Source: an uncultured Clostridia bacterium (GTDB lineage: Bacteria; Bacillota; Clostridia; Oscillospirales; Ruminococcaceae). From it: a DNA stretch of 60,755 nucleotides. The notes below the pieces were generated by a model. That model saw nothing but the letters and a program-made list of their open reading frames with translations, did not search any database and was not told the DNA's origin. The first letter of the stretch is position 1. Each line of letters starts with the position of its first letter. Where the stretch lies: the NCBI GenBank assembly GCA_944386285.1, contig CALXAM010000029.1:1-60755 (forward strand), given 5' to 3'. The position numbers and the translations under genes are program-made. Below are positions 8,143 through 17,336 of the stretch, in pieces.

Positions 8143-11100
8143 GTGAATCTGTTTGCTCAAATCGCACACGCGCTCCCTGCCTATCGGTCGCTTGTCAAAA
8201 GCTTAAAGGACGGGCGTTCCCCTGTTTTGCTGGTCGGCGCATCTGAAATCCACAAAGCACACCTGCTCTGCGGCGCATTCGACGAATTTGCAGGCTCGAT
8301 GCTCGTGCTCACGCATGACGAGCCGTCCGCACGTGCGCTGATTCACAATTTAAACGCCTTTTTCGATGATGAGCGTGCCGTGCTCTATCCGCAGCGCGAT
8401 TTTAACCTGCATGATTTGGAAGCTTCCTCTCGTGAATACGAACAGCTTCGCATCAGTGTGCTGCGCCGCCTATTAGACGGAGAAGCGCTCATCGTCGTCG
8501 CAAGTATTGAGGCGGTATTGCAATACACCCTGCCGCCTGCTGCGCTCAAAGAGAGCACATTTTCCCTCGCGGTGGGCGACACCGTAGATGTGCAGTCGCT
8601 TGCCGAACACCTCACCCATGCAGGCTACGAAAGCCGCTCGCAGATCGAGGGTGTGGCACAATTTTCGATCCGCGGCGGCATCATCGACATCTATCCGCCT
8701 GCACTCCCCGCGCCCGTCCGTATCGAACTCTGGGACGATGAAATCGACACGATGAGCTTTTTTGAAGTTCAGTCCCAACGCCGGACAGACCCTGTTGACC
8801 GTATAGAAATCACACCCGCGTGCGAAATCTTTCCACAATCAGTCGCTTCTCTTGTGGAAAACTTGACGGCTCTCGAGAAAAAGACACGCAACAAGGACGC
8901 AAAATCGCTGTTTGCAAAAGATATCGCACAGTTAAAAGGCGGTGTCATTCCACCGTCCTACGACCGGTATTTAGCACTCATCCACGAAACGCCGGCAACA
9001 CTGTTTGACTATTTCCCGCGCGGCATTATCGCCGTGAGTGAGTATACCTCGATTCGTGAAACGGCAAAAACGTACCTCTGGCAGCAGCAGGAGGATCAAA
9101 AAGAGATGCTCGAAAATGGCGAGCTCACAAAAGAGCTCATCCGCTTTGACACATCGCTTGCCGATCTAATCCGCCGCACCGCTGCCTATCCGACGGTATT
9201 TTTAGATACATTTGCGCACACAAACAGCGAAATGACATTCGCGGAACTGCTCTCCGTTTCGCCGGTGCAGACGAGTCCGTTTTCCGGTGAATTAAAGTTA
9301 CTCGAGGAGGATGTCCGCCCGCTGCTCAGTGAAAAATATGCAGTCTTCCTGCTTTCGGGCACACAAAAAGCGGCCGATGCACTGGCAGGTGACTTACGCG
9401 CACGCGGACTCCCCGCCTCCACCGATCAGACCGTTTCGCTTGACGACTGCATGGGGCGCATCACGGTGCTCTCCAACCATTTAACGAGCGGCTTTGAATA
9501 TCCGGAGATCAAGGTGAGCGTCATCACGACCGGTTTCCAAACCGAATCGCGTAAACGCCGCACCCGCCACAAAAAAGGCCGTGAACTAAAAAGCCTCACT
9601 GATCTGTCAAAAGGCGATCTCGTTGTACACGTTTCCCACGGCATCGGCGTGTTTGAGGGGGTCGAAAAGCTCGAGATGCAAGGCGTTATCAAAGATTATA
9701 TCAAAATCTCCTATGCCGGTTCGGACGTGTTGTTTGTTCCGGTCACGCAGATGGATCTCGTGTCAAAGTATATCGGTACGAAAGACGACACCAAGGTAAA
9801 GCTCAACAAACTCCACTCCACCGAATGGCAGAACACGCGCCGCCGCGCAAAACAAGCTGTTGCCGAGATGGCAGATGAACTGATTGCACTGTATGCCAAA
9901 CGAATGCAATCTCCCGGATATGCATTTAGTGAAGATACAGAATGGCAAAAGGACTTTGAACAGCACTTCGCCTTTTCGGAAACGGACGATCAGCTTCGGT
10001 GCACCGACGAAATCAAGCACGACATGGAACAGCCGCATCCGATGGACCGCGTGCTGTGCGGCGACGTCGGCTTCGGCAAAACAGAGGTAGCAATGCGCGC
10101 TGCATTCAAGTGCGTAAGCGACGGCAAGCAGTGCGCTGTACTGTGCCCGACGACGATTCTCGCTTGGCAGCATTACCAAACATTTTTAAAGCGATTTGAA
10201 GCATTCCCCGTCAACATTGAGGTGCTCTCTCGCTTCCGCACGCCGAAACAGCAAAAGGAAATTGTCAAAAAGGCTGCACGCGGCCAAATTGACATTCTGA
10301 TCGGCACACACCGCATCGTACAAAAAGACATCGAGTTTAAAGACTTAGGGTTGGCCATCGTCGACGAGGAACAGCGCTTCGGTGTCAAACACAAGGAACG
10401 GTTTAAGGAAATGTTCACAGGCGTCGATATGCTTACCCTTTCCGCAACACCGATTCCGCGTACACTCAACATGGCCATCAGCGGCATCCGCGATATGTCA
10501 GTGATCGAACAGGCACCGATGGATCGTCATCCGGTGCAAACCTATGTGATCGAATATAATGCGGCCATCATCAGCGACGCCATTAAAAAGGAACTGCGCC
10601 GCGGCGGTCAAGTGTACTATATTCACAACCGCATTGAAACAATCGAGCACTGTGCCGCAAAAATTCAGTCGATGGTGCCGCAGGCGCGTATCGCCATTGC
10701 GCACGGCCGAATGGAAGAACATGAACTCTCGGAGATCTGGCGGATGCTCTTAGAACACGAAGTCGACATTCTCGTATGTACAACGCTCATTGAAACGGGC
10801 GTAGACGTTGCAAACTGCAACACGCTCATCATTGAGGACGCCGACCATATGGGACTGTCCCAGCTATATCAGCTGCGCGGACGTGTCGGCCGTTCGACTC
10901 GCCGTGCATTTGCCTATTTCACGTTTACCCGCGGCAAGGTACTCACCGAAATCGCCGCAAAACGGCTCTCTGCCATTCGCGAATTTACAAAATTCGGCTC
11001 AGGCTTCCGGATTGCACTACGCGACCTGGAAATCCGCGGCGCCGGCAGCATTTTAGGTGCAAGACAGCATGGCCACATGGAGGCGGTCGGCTATGAGATG

Positions 11101-11610
11101 TATCTGCGGCTGTTATCCGAAGCGATTGCCGAGAAAAAAGGTGAGCCGATTAAGCAGCAGACATACGAATGCCAGATTGATCTGCGTTTGGATGCGCACA
11201 TCCCCGAAACGTATATCAGCGAGATTTCCCAGCGGATTGATATTTACAAAAAAATCGCCGCCATCCACGATAAAGCCGACAGCATGGATGTCATCGACGA
11301 GCTCATCGACCGGTTCGGCGACCCGCCTGCCGCGGTATTAAGCCTTGTCGATGTCGCGCTTCTGCGCAACACGCTCGCTTCGTTCGGGTTTGAGGAGATC
11401 AACGAAAAACCGCAGGGACTTCTTCTATATCCCAAAGAGCTCGACATGGAGATTTCCGCAAAAATCGCCGCCGCAATGAAAAACCGCGTACTCGTAAATA
11501 CAGCAGGACGTCCGCACTTAGTTGTCAAATCAAAACGCGGTGAAAAAATGAATGCGGTAGCTGTTTTGCGCGAAGTAGTCGACGCCCTTACAGATGGCCA
11601 AAAAACGTAA
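8143..11610 (+). CDS. mfd: Transcription-repair coupling factor Mfd
   Basis: 1155 residues. Removes RNA polymerase stalled at DNA lesions and recruits UvrA. The order is a UvrB-like N-terminal module (about 1-350), an RNA-polymerase-interacting domain near 490-560 (GDLVVHVSHGIGVFEGVEKL), a RecG-like helicase (Walker A GDVGFGKTE near 640, DEEQRFGVKHKE, LSATPIPRTL, QLRGRVGRS) and the C-terminal TRCF domain. The start is GTG at 8143, 7-8 bases after AAGGAGG. Transcribed with pth. Its stop codon lies inside a terminator-like inverted repeat. Confidence 0.97.
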   Translation: MNLFAQIAHALPAYRSLVKSLKDGRSPVLLVGASEIHKAHLLCGAFDEFAGSMLVLTHDEPSARALIHNLNAFFDDERAVLYPQRDFNLHDLEASSREYEQLRISVLRRLLDGEALIVVASIEAVLQYTLPPAALKESTFSLAVGDTVDVQSLAEHLTHAGYESRSQIEGVAQFSIRGGIIDIYPPALPAPVRIELWDDEIDTMSFFEVQSQRRTDPVDRIEITPACEIFPQSVASLVENLTALEKKTRNKDAKSLFAKDIAQLKGGVIPPSYDRYLALIHETPATLFDYFPRGIIAVSEYTSIRETAKTYLWQQQEDQKEMLENGELTKELIRFDTSLADLIRRTAAYPTVFLDTFAHTNSEMTFAELLSVSPVQTSPFSGELKLLEEDVRPLLSEKYAVFLLSGTQKAADALAGDLRARGLPASTDQTVSLDDCMGRITVLSNHLTSGFEYPEIKVSVITTGFQTESRKRRTRHKKGRELKSLTDLSKGDLVVHVSHGIGVFEGVEKLEMQGVIKDYIKISYAGSDVLFVPVTQMDLVSKYIGTKDDTKVKLNKLHSTEWQNTRRRAKQAVAEMADELIALYAKRMQSPGYAFSEDTEWQKDFEQHFAFSETDDQLRCTDEIKHDMEQPHPMDRVLCGDVGFGKTEVAMRAAFKCVSDGKQCAVLCPTTILAWQHYQTFLKRFEAFPVNIEVLSRFRTPKQQKEIVKKAARGQIDILIGTHRIVQKDIEFKDLGLAIVDEEQRFGVKHKERFKEMFTGVDMLTLSATPIPRTLNMAISGIRDMSVIEQAPMDRHPVQTYVIEYNAAIISDAIKKELRRGGQVYYIHNRIETIEHCAAKIQSMVPQARIAIAHGRMEEHELSEIWRMLLEHEVDILVCTTLIETGVDVANCNTLIIEDADHMGLSQLYQLRGRVGRSTRRAFAYFTFTRGKVLTEIAAKRLSAIREFTKFGSGFRIALRDLEIRGAGSILGARQHGHMEAVGYEMYLRLLSEAIAEKKGEPIKQQTYECQIDLRLDAHIPETYISEISQRIDIYKKIAAIHDKADSMDVIDELIDRFGDPPAAVLSLVDVALLRNTLASFGFEEINEKPQGLLLYPKELDMEISAKIAAAMKNRVLVNTAGRPHLVVKSKRGEKMNAVAVLREVVDALTDGQKT

Positions 11611-11636
11611 TTTTTGCTTGCGCTCACTACGTTTTT
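11601..11636 (+). terminator. Terminator-like inverted repeat over the mfd stop codon
   Basis: AAAAACGTA (11601-11609) pairs perfectly with TACGTTTTT (11628-11636) across an 18-base loop. It overlaps both the mfd stop codon and the manA promoter, so it may be a weak terminator, an operator, or both. Confidence 0.5.
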
Positions 11637-11646
11637 CATTTATAAT
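11618..11646 (+). promoter_or_regulatory. Promoter of manA-glcK
   Basis: TTGCGC (11618-11623), a 17-base spacer and a consensus TATAAT (11641-11646), 58 bases before the manA start. The right arm of the mfd inverted repeat lies within the spacer. Confidence 0.7.
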
Positions 11647-11703
11647 AGATAGAAAGAAAAACAGAATGTTCTGTTTGAATGTGTAAAAAGGAGAGAATCA
11701 AGT

Positions 11704-12666
11704 ATGTATCCACTCAAATTGATTTCCCCGCTGAAAGATTACATCTGGGGCGGCACAAAACTCAAAGAAGAATTTAACAAACAAACCGATCTTTCAAAAG
11801 TAGCTGAGAGCTGGCAGCTTTCTTGTCATAAAGATGGCAGCAGTGTCATTGCAAACGGTGAATTTGCCGGAAAAACACTGCCCGAATATATCGAGGCAAA
11901 CGGCCGCGCCGTATTGGGCAGCGACTGTGATGCGTTTGAAAATTTCCCGATTCTGATTAAACTCATCGACGCAAAAGACAACCTGTCCGTTCAGGTTCAT
12001 CCGAACAATGAGTATGCACTTCGCGTCGAAGGTGAATACGGTAAAACCGAGATGTGGTATATCGTGGACTGTGAGCCGGGCGCAACACTGCTGTATGGCT
12101 TTAAACACGAAATTTCCAAAGAGGAATTTGCAGAGCGCATCGCAAATAACACCCTGCTTGAAGTGACAAACGCAGTTGAAGTGCACAAAGGCGATTGCTT
12201 CTTCATCGAAGCCGGCACACTTCATGCAATCGGCAAAGGTATTCTGATTGCAGAAATTCAGCAGAACTCCAACACTACCTATCGTATTTACGACTACGGC
12301 CGTGTCGGCAACGACGGCAAACCGCGGCAGCTCCATGTTGAAAAAGCAAAAGACGTGACCGCACTCGTTCCGCCAACTCGTCCGACCAAACCGCAGGGCG
12401 ATCCGGTAGACTGCGGCGGCTATGTAAGCACGCTCTTAAGTTCCTGCGAATACTTCACCGTTCATGCGCTCGATGTAAAAACGGGTGCTGCACTTTCTGT
12501 GGATGACAAATCGTTCCATTCGATTATGTGCTTAAATGGCACCTTTACATTTGAAAGCGCACACGGTGATCTCACCATCGAAAAAGGTGACAGCGTTTTC
12601 CTGCCGGCAGGTTATGGTGCATATACCGTAAAAGGTACAGGCGAACTGATCGTCACAACCGTATAA
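11704..12666 (+). CDS. manA: Mannose-6-phosphate isomerase, class I
   Basis: 320 residues, the short Firmicutes type. Interconverts mannose-6-phosphate and fructose-6-phosphate. The zinc-site motifs are visible: LSVQVHPNNEYAL, KTEMWYIVDCEPGA and FIEAGTLHAIGKG, and the active-site region NSNTTYRIYDYGR follows. A C-terminal cupin half ends the protein. A GGAGAG ribosome binding site precedes the ATG. glcK starts 22 bases later, so the two probably form a small hexose-phosphate operon. Confidence 0.94.
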   Translation: MYPLKLISPLKDYIWGGTKLKEEFNKQTDLSKVAESWQLSCHKDGSSVIANGEFAGKTLPEYIEANGRAVLGSDCDAFENFPILIKLIDAKDNLSVQVHPNNEYALRVEGEYGKTEMWYIVDCEPGATLLYGFKHEISKEEFAERIANNTLLEVTNAVEVHKGDCFFIEAGTLHAIGKGILIAEIQQNSNTTYRIYDYGRVGNDGKPRQLHVEKAKDVTALVPPTRPTKPQGDPVDCGGYVSTLLSSCEYFTVHALDVKTGAALSVDDKSFHSIMCLNGTFTFESAHGDLTIEKGDSVFLPAGYGAYTVKGTGELIVTTV

Positions 12667-12688
12667 TAAGAAAACGGAGGAATCACTC

Positions 12689-13645
12689 ATGAAATACTAT
12701 ATTGGCATTGATTTGGGCGGCACGAATATTGCAGCAGGTGTTGTCAATGAAAACAAAGAAATTGTTGCAAAAACAAGTATCAAAACCGGCAGTGGCCGCG
12801 ACGTCAATCTGATTGTTGATGACATGGCATTGGCAGCAAAAACTGCCGCTGAAGGCGCAAACCTTACATTTGACGATGTGGAATGGATCGGCATCGGCGC
12901 ACCGGGTACCGCAAATAAAGCAACCGGTATCATCGAATATTCAAACAACCTCGACTGGTACAATGTACCGCTCGTTTCCATGTTGGAAGAGCGCACCGGC
13001 AAAAAAGTGTTCATCGAAAACGACGCAAACGCTGCAGCATACGGTGAATATGTTGCAGGCGCTGCAAAAGACGCAGATTCGTCTGTCATGGTAACACTCG
13101 GCACCGGTGTCGGCGGCGGTATCGTGTTAAACAACAAAATTTACACCGGCTTTAACTTTGCAGGCGCAGAGCTTGGCCACTCGGTCATCGTTGTCGACGG
13201 CCGTCTGTGCACCTGCGGCCGTAAAGGATGTCTTGAGGCATATGCAAGTGCAACCGGTTTGATTGTCACCACGAAAGAATACATGGAAAAATACAAAGAC
13301 TCTGCCATGTGGGAACTTGTTGAAGGCGATATCTCGAAAGTCAACGGCCGCACCGCATTTGACGCAATGCGCAAAGGCGACGAAGCCGGAAAACTGGTGG
13401 TTGATGAGTACATCAAATATCTCGCTTGCGGTGTGACAAACATCATCAACACCTTCCAGCCGGATATTCTCTGCATCGGCGGCGGCATCTCCCACGAGGG
13501 TGACACCCTGATGGTCCCGCTCAAAGAGATTGTTTCCCGCGAGGTATATTCGCGCAACAGTGCAAGAAATACCGAAATCGTTGCAGCATCGCTCGGCAAC
13601 GATGCCGGCATTATCGGTGCAGCTCTGCTCGGTTTGGCAGACTGA
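12689..13645 (+). CDS. glcK: ROK-family glucokinase
   Basis: 318 residues, cytoplasmic. Expected to phosphorylate glucose with ATP. The N-terminal phosphate-binding motif is GIDLGGTNIAAG (6-17), the catalytic aspartate is D112 in ENDANAAAYGE, and the ROK zinc motif is H164 with C174, C176 and C181 (CTCGRKGCLE). There is no N-terminal helix-turn-helix, so it is a kinase and not a ROK repressor. Second gene after manA. The sugar could also be N-acetylmannosamine or another hexose, since ROK kinases vary; glucose is the best guess. Confidence 0.88.
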   Translation: MKYYIGIDLGGTNIAAGVVNENKEIVAKTSIKTGSGRDVNLIVDDMALAAKTAAEGANLTFDDVEWIGIGAPGTANKATGIIEYSNNLDWYNVPLVSMLEERTGKKVFIENDANAAAYGEYVAGAAKDADSSVMVTLGTGVGGGIVLNNKIYTGFNFAGAELGHSVIVVDGRLCTCGRKGCLEAYASATGLIVTTKEYMEKYKDSAMWELVEGDISKVNGRTAFDAMRKGDEAGKLVVDEYIKYLACGVTNIINTFQPDILCIGGGISHEGDTLMVPLKEIVSREVYSRNSARNTEIVAASLGNDAGIIGAALLGLAD

Positions 13646-13664
13646 TTGATTATAAAATAAAACT

Positions 13665-13694
13665 AGGCAGAACGGACTCGTTCTGCCTGTTTTT
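13665..13694 (+). terminator. Terminator of manA-glcK, next to the sulfatase RBS
   Basis: Perfect 10-bp stem (13665-13674 with 13679-13688), GACT loop, then TTTTT. The AAAGGAGG of the sulfatase gene begins four bases after the T run. Confidence 0.9.
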
Positions 13695-13711
13695 ATAAAG
13701 GAGGGGCTTTT

Positions 13712-15199
13712 ATGAACCATCCAAACATTCTTTTAATCCACGCGGATCAGCACCGGGCGGACTGCCTGGGCTGCATGGGAAACCCGGATGTCAAAACACC
13801 AGAGATCGATGCACTCGCCGCCGACGGTGTGCGGCACACCCGTCATTACACAGTATATCCCGTGTGCACACCGTCTCGTTATTCAATGATCTCGGGACTG
13901 TATCCGCACCAGCACACCGGCTGGACAAACGTATCATCCATTCCCTCTCACACCCGCACATTCCCGAAAATGCTCAAACAAGCAGGATACCACACCGCGG
14001 CAGTCGGAAAAATGCATATGTCCCCAACGTATCTGGACGTAGGCTTTGACGAACTCACCCTCGCAGAACAGTGCGGTGTCGGCCGGTATGAGGACGAATA
14101 TCACGAAATGCTTGCCGACAAAGGAAAAATCGATGGAGTCGATGTGCGCGATCAGGTGCTCGAAGTCCGCGCACACGCATCAGCGGACTATTTTGCATCG
14201 TTTGGCGCTGAGGAGTCGGACCTGCCGCTTTCGGAATATTCGACCGAATGGATCACCGAGCAGGCACTCTCCGAAATTCAAAACTGGAGCAGCGAGGGTG
14301 GCCGCTTTTTGATGGTCGGTTACATAAAACCGCACCATCCGTTTGATCCGCCTGCGCCCTACAGCACGATGTACGATCCGGACAAGCTCACGCTTTTGCC
14401 CGATTTCACAGCGGAAAACCTCCCTGTTGATTACGCGCGCAACCCGGGATACTTTGATATGAAAACGCTTACCGAGCCGGCGCTTCGCAAGGCAATGGCG
14501 CTCTATTACGGCTGTATCACCGAAATCGACGACGGTGTCGGACAGTTGGTTGCCGCGCTCAAAGAAGCCGGTCTTTACGAAAACACAATGATCATTTACA
14601 CCTCTGATCACGGTGAATTTTTGGGCTGTCATCACATGCTGTTAAAAGGAAATCACCTGTATGAGCCACTCGCTAAAATCCCGCTTATCATCAAATATCC
14701 TGAGAATGTCCGCGCCGGTATTGTAGATGAGGGGCTGAGTGAAAATATCGACCTTGCACCGACGATTCTGCGCGTGGCAAACGCCGAAATCCCCTATGAA
14801 ATGAGCAAGATTTATTTAAATGAAGGTGTTTCCCGACCGTTTGCATTTTCGGAAGGCGACTACGGCAATGAACGTGATAACCGCTGTTTCCACTATATGA
14901 TAAGAGATGAACGGTTCAAACTGATTCTGACCGGTTCATTTGAACAAGGGCTGTTGTTTGATCTTCAAAAAGATCCAAACGAGCTTCATAACCTGTTTGA
15001 CCACCCGGAATACCGCGCGGTCCGGTCTCTTTTAACCACAAAACTTTCATCTTATCTGTTGTTTTCTGCACAGACACCAAACTGCCATGAACCGGATGCT
15101 GCTGTTTTGCGCAGTAAGGAAATCACCGATGCACGCAGTCTGAAAGTACGCACACTCATTGAGGAAAAAACGGGCATTCTCCCCGCAGGAAACGAATGA
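13712..15199 (+). CDS. Type I sulfatase, cysteine type
   Basis: 495 residues, no signal peptide, so probably cytoplasmic. Type I sulfatases hydrolyse sulfate esters with a formylglycine made from Cys or Ser. The signature CTPSR (52-56) marks C52 as the residue to be modified; the metal ligands D12 (HADQH) and the D-H pair near 299-300 (TSDHGEF) are present. Being cysteine-type, it needs a maturation enzyme (anSME or FGE), which is not in this window. Neighbours manA, glcK and nagA suggest a sulfated amino sugar or hexose from mucin or glycosaminoglycan as substrate (inference). A few arylsulfatase-like proteins are phosphatases, so activity is not certain. Confidence 0.88.
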   Translation: MNHPNILLIHADQHRADCLGCMGNPDVKTPEIDALAADGVRHTRHYTVYPVCTPSRYSMISGLYPHQHTGWTNVSSIPSHTRTFPKMLKQAGYHTAAVGKMHMSPTYLDVGFDELTLAEQCGVGRYEDEYHEMLADKGKIDGVDVRDQVLEVRAHASADYFASFGAEESDLPLSEYSTEWITEQALSEIQNWSSEGGRFLMVGYIKPHHPFDPPAPYSTMYDPDKLTLLPDFTAENLPVDYARNPGYFDMKTLTEPALRKAMALYYGCITEIDDGVGQLVAALKEAGLYENTMIIYTSDHGEFLGCHHMLLKGNHLYEPLAKIPLIIKYPENVRAGIVDEGLSENIDLAPTILRVANAEIPYEMSKIYLNEGVSRPFAFSEGDYGNERDNRCFHYMIRDERFKLILTGSFEQGLLFDLQKDPNELHNLFDHPEYRAVRSLLTTKLSSYLLFSAQTPNCHEPDAAVLRSKEITDARSLKVRTLIEEKTGILPAGNE

Positions 15200-15219
15200 G
15201 AAAAACGGCTTCTTACCGC

Positions 15220-15248
15220 TTGCATTCTGTAAAACATTGCGATACAAT
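15220..15248 (+). promoter_or_regulatory. Promoter of nagA
   Basis: TTGCAT (15220-15225), a 17-base spacer, TACAAT (15243-15248). Shortly downstream a 6-bp inverted repeat, AGCGTG/CACGCT around 15262-15282, could be an operator or leader hairpin. Confidence 0.65.
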
Positions 15249-15305
15249 AAGGGTAATGGAAGCGTGTATTTACGGCACGCTACACAAAGGAAAGGAATGA
15301 GTACA

Positions 15306-16424
15306 ATGATTTTTAAAAACGGTCTTGTGCTTGACAAAAGCTTCCGCTTTGTCAAAACAGACGTCGAGGTAAAGGACGGCAAAATCGTCAATATCGGCAA
15401 TCTTGACGGCGACGATGTCGTCGATATCTCCGGCAAATATTTGATCCCGGGTCTTGTGGACATTCATACGCACGGCTGCGGCGGTGCTGATGCTTGTGAT
15501 GCAACCATGGAAGCGTTTGACATCATGTCCGACACACAGGGAAAAGCAGGTATTACCTCGTTCTGTGCGACTTCGATGACCGTTCCGGAAGAGCAAATCG
15601 AGCGCATTTTCAAAACCGTCAAACAGTACCGCGAAGGCAAACCGAAACGTGCAGATGTCATCGGCATCAACATGGAAGGCCCGTTCTTCTGCGAGAGCAA
15701 AAAAGGCGCACAGCGTGCAGACTGCTTAAAACTGCCGGATGTTGCATTTTTCCGTCATATGAACGAGCTGTCCGGCAATGTTGTAAAACTGGTTGACCTT
15801 GCACCGGAACTCGAAGGTTCTTTGGAATTTATCCGTGAAGTCAAAGACGAGGTCGAAGTTTCCATCGGTCACACCGCTGCAAACTACGATCAGGCAATGG
15901 CAGCTATTTTGTGCGGCGCATCACATATCACTCACTTGTACAATGCAATGAACGGTTTAACCCATCGTTCTCCGGGTGTCATTGGTGCCGCTTCTGATAC
16001 AAACGTGTTCACCGAACTGATTTGTGATGGTATTCACATTGACGGACCGGCAATCCGTGCAGCATTCAAACTGATGAACGACCGTGTCTGCCTGATTTCC
16101 GACTCGATGAGCGCTTGCGGCATGCCGAACGGCGAATACGAGCTGGGCGGTCAGAAAGTCTTCATGAACAACAAAAAAGCAACACTCGTTGACGGCACGA
16201 TCGCAGGTTCTGCAACAAACCTTGCAGACTGCATGAGAAAAGCAGTGGAATTCGGCATTCCGCTTGAAACTGCAATCAAAGCTGCAACATTCAATCCAGC
16301 AAAATCAATCCGCATGGAAAAACAAATTGGCAGCATTGATGTAAACCTCGACGCAGACTTGATCGTCATGAACAAAGATCTTGAATTTGAGCAGATCTAC
16401 TTCAAAGGCGTTTTGGCTGACTGA
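15306..16424 (+). CDS. nagA: N-acetylglucosamine-6-phosphate deacetylase
   Basis: 372 residues. Removes acetate from GlcNAc-6-phosphate, giving glucosamine-6-phosphate. Amidohydrolase TIM barrel: DIHTHGCGGADACD (metal-site HxH), GINMEGPF (glutamate ligand), VSIGHTAANYDQA and SHITHLYNAMNGL (histidines), and SDSMSACG with the catalytic aspartate. ATG 15306 is preferred because AAAGGA lies 9 bases before it; ATG 15297 (three residues longer) is too close to that site. The longer ORF reaching 15159 overlaps the sulfatase end and the promoter, so it is not real. nagB is not nearby. Confidence 0.95.
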   Translation: MIFKNGLVLDKSFRFVKTDVEVKDGKIVNIGNLDGDDVVDISGKYLIPGLVDIHTHGCGGADACDATMEAFDIMSDTQGKAGITSFCATSMTVPEEQIERIFKTVKQYREGKPKRADVIGINMEGPFFCESKKGAQRADCLKLPDVAFFRHMNELSGNVVKLVDLAPELEGSLEFIREVKDEVEVSIGHTAANYDQAMAAILCGASHITHLYNAMNGLTHRSPGVIGAASDTNVFTELICDGIHIDGPAIRAAFKLMNDRVCLISDSMSACGMPNGEYELGGQKVFMNNKKATLVDGTIAGSATNLADCMRKAVEFGIPLETAIKAATFNPAKSIRMEKQIGSIDVNLDADLIVMNKDLEFEQIYFKGVLAD

Positions 16425-16436
16425 TATAACACATGA

Positions 16437-16466
16437 AAAAGCTCCGCTTTTTAAAGCGGAGCTTTT
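16437..16466. terminator. Bidirectional terminator between nagA and nadC
   Basis: Perfect 14-bp stem (16437-16450 with 16453-16466), 2-base loop, A and T runs on opposite sides. Confidence 0.9.
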
Positions 16467-16486
16467 ATTTTTCTGATTGGTTTTTC

Positions 16487-17323
16487 TTACATCATGCGCA
16501 TCGAAATATCAAAACACTTCACCGAGTGTGTCAGCGCACCAAGCGAAATAATATCCACGCCGCATTCTGCAACCGCACGGATGTTTTCAAGTGTCACATT
16601 GCCGGATGCCTCAAGCAATGCAGCGCCGTTTGTGCGGCGAACCGCCTCTTTCATCGTGTCGTAATCCATGTTATCGAGCATGATAACATCCGCACCGGCG
16701 CGCAGTGCCTCATCAAGCTCCTCGAGTGTGCGGGTTTCCACTTCAATTTTGACCATGTGGCCGATCTTTTGACGCAGTGCTGCGACTGCATTCGTGAGCG
16801 AGCCGTATGCGTCGATGTGGTTGTCTTTGAGCATTGCGCCATCGCTTAAATTATAGCGATGGTTTTTACCGCCGCCGCAGACGACCGCATATTTTTGGAG
16901 TGCACGCAGTCCCGGCAGTGTTTTACGGGTATCGGTGATGCTTGCGCGTGTACCTTTGACCAATTCCACACAGCGGGAGGTCATTGTTGCGATACCGCTC
17001 ATGTGCTGAAGTAAATTGAGCGCTGTACGCTCACCCTTTAAGAGCACGCGTGTTTTTCCGTGGATTTCCGCGATGATATCGCCTTTTTTAACCGGTTCAC
17101 CATCTTTAATGTAGACCGTAAATGTCGTAGTATCATCAAGCAGTGTAAATACACGCAGCGCCACATCAAGTCCGGCGAGCATTCCGTCATCTTTCGCCAC
17201 AAACTTTGCAGCAGAGCAGTCCGTTTCGGGAATTAAGTAGTCGGTTGTCACATCGACATAGTTGATATCCTCCGTAATCGCACGGCGAATCACATCGTCA
17301 ACATAAAATTGCGGCAGTGTCAT
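16487..17323 (-). CDS. nadC: Nicotinate-nucleotide pyrophosphorylase (quinolinate PRTase)
   Basis: 278 residues. Converts quinolinate and PRPP into nicotinate mononucleotide in de novo NAD synthesis. Recognised from the N-terminal EDINYVDVTTDYLIPE segment, ERTALNLLQHMSGIAT, DTRKTLPGLRALQKYAV (PRPP and quinolinate contacts), CGGGKNHRYNLSDGAMLKDN split across the active site, and VEVETRTLEE-type barrel strands. It follows nadB with a 13-base gap, so both share a promoter upstream of nadB. Confidence 0.95.
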   Translation of the reverse strand: MTLPQFYVDDVIRRAITEDINYVDVTTDYLIPETDCSAAKFVAKDDGMLAGLDVALRVFTLLDDTTTFTVYIKDGEPVKKGDIIAEIHGKTRVLLKGERTALNLLQHMSGIATMTSRCVELVKGTRASITDTRKTLPGLRALQKYAVVCGGGKNHRYNLSDGAMLKDNHIDAYGSLTNAVAALRQKIGHMVKIEVETRTLEELDEALRAGADVIMLDNMDYDTMKEAVRRTNGAALLEASGNVTLENIRAVAECGVDIISLGALTHSVKCFDISMRMM

Positions 17324-17336
17324 ATCCGGTTCCTCC

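Noticed and set aside
15159..15305. Longer nagA start
   Set aside because: The upstream frame overlaps the sulfatase stop and contains the nagA promoter.
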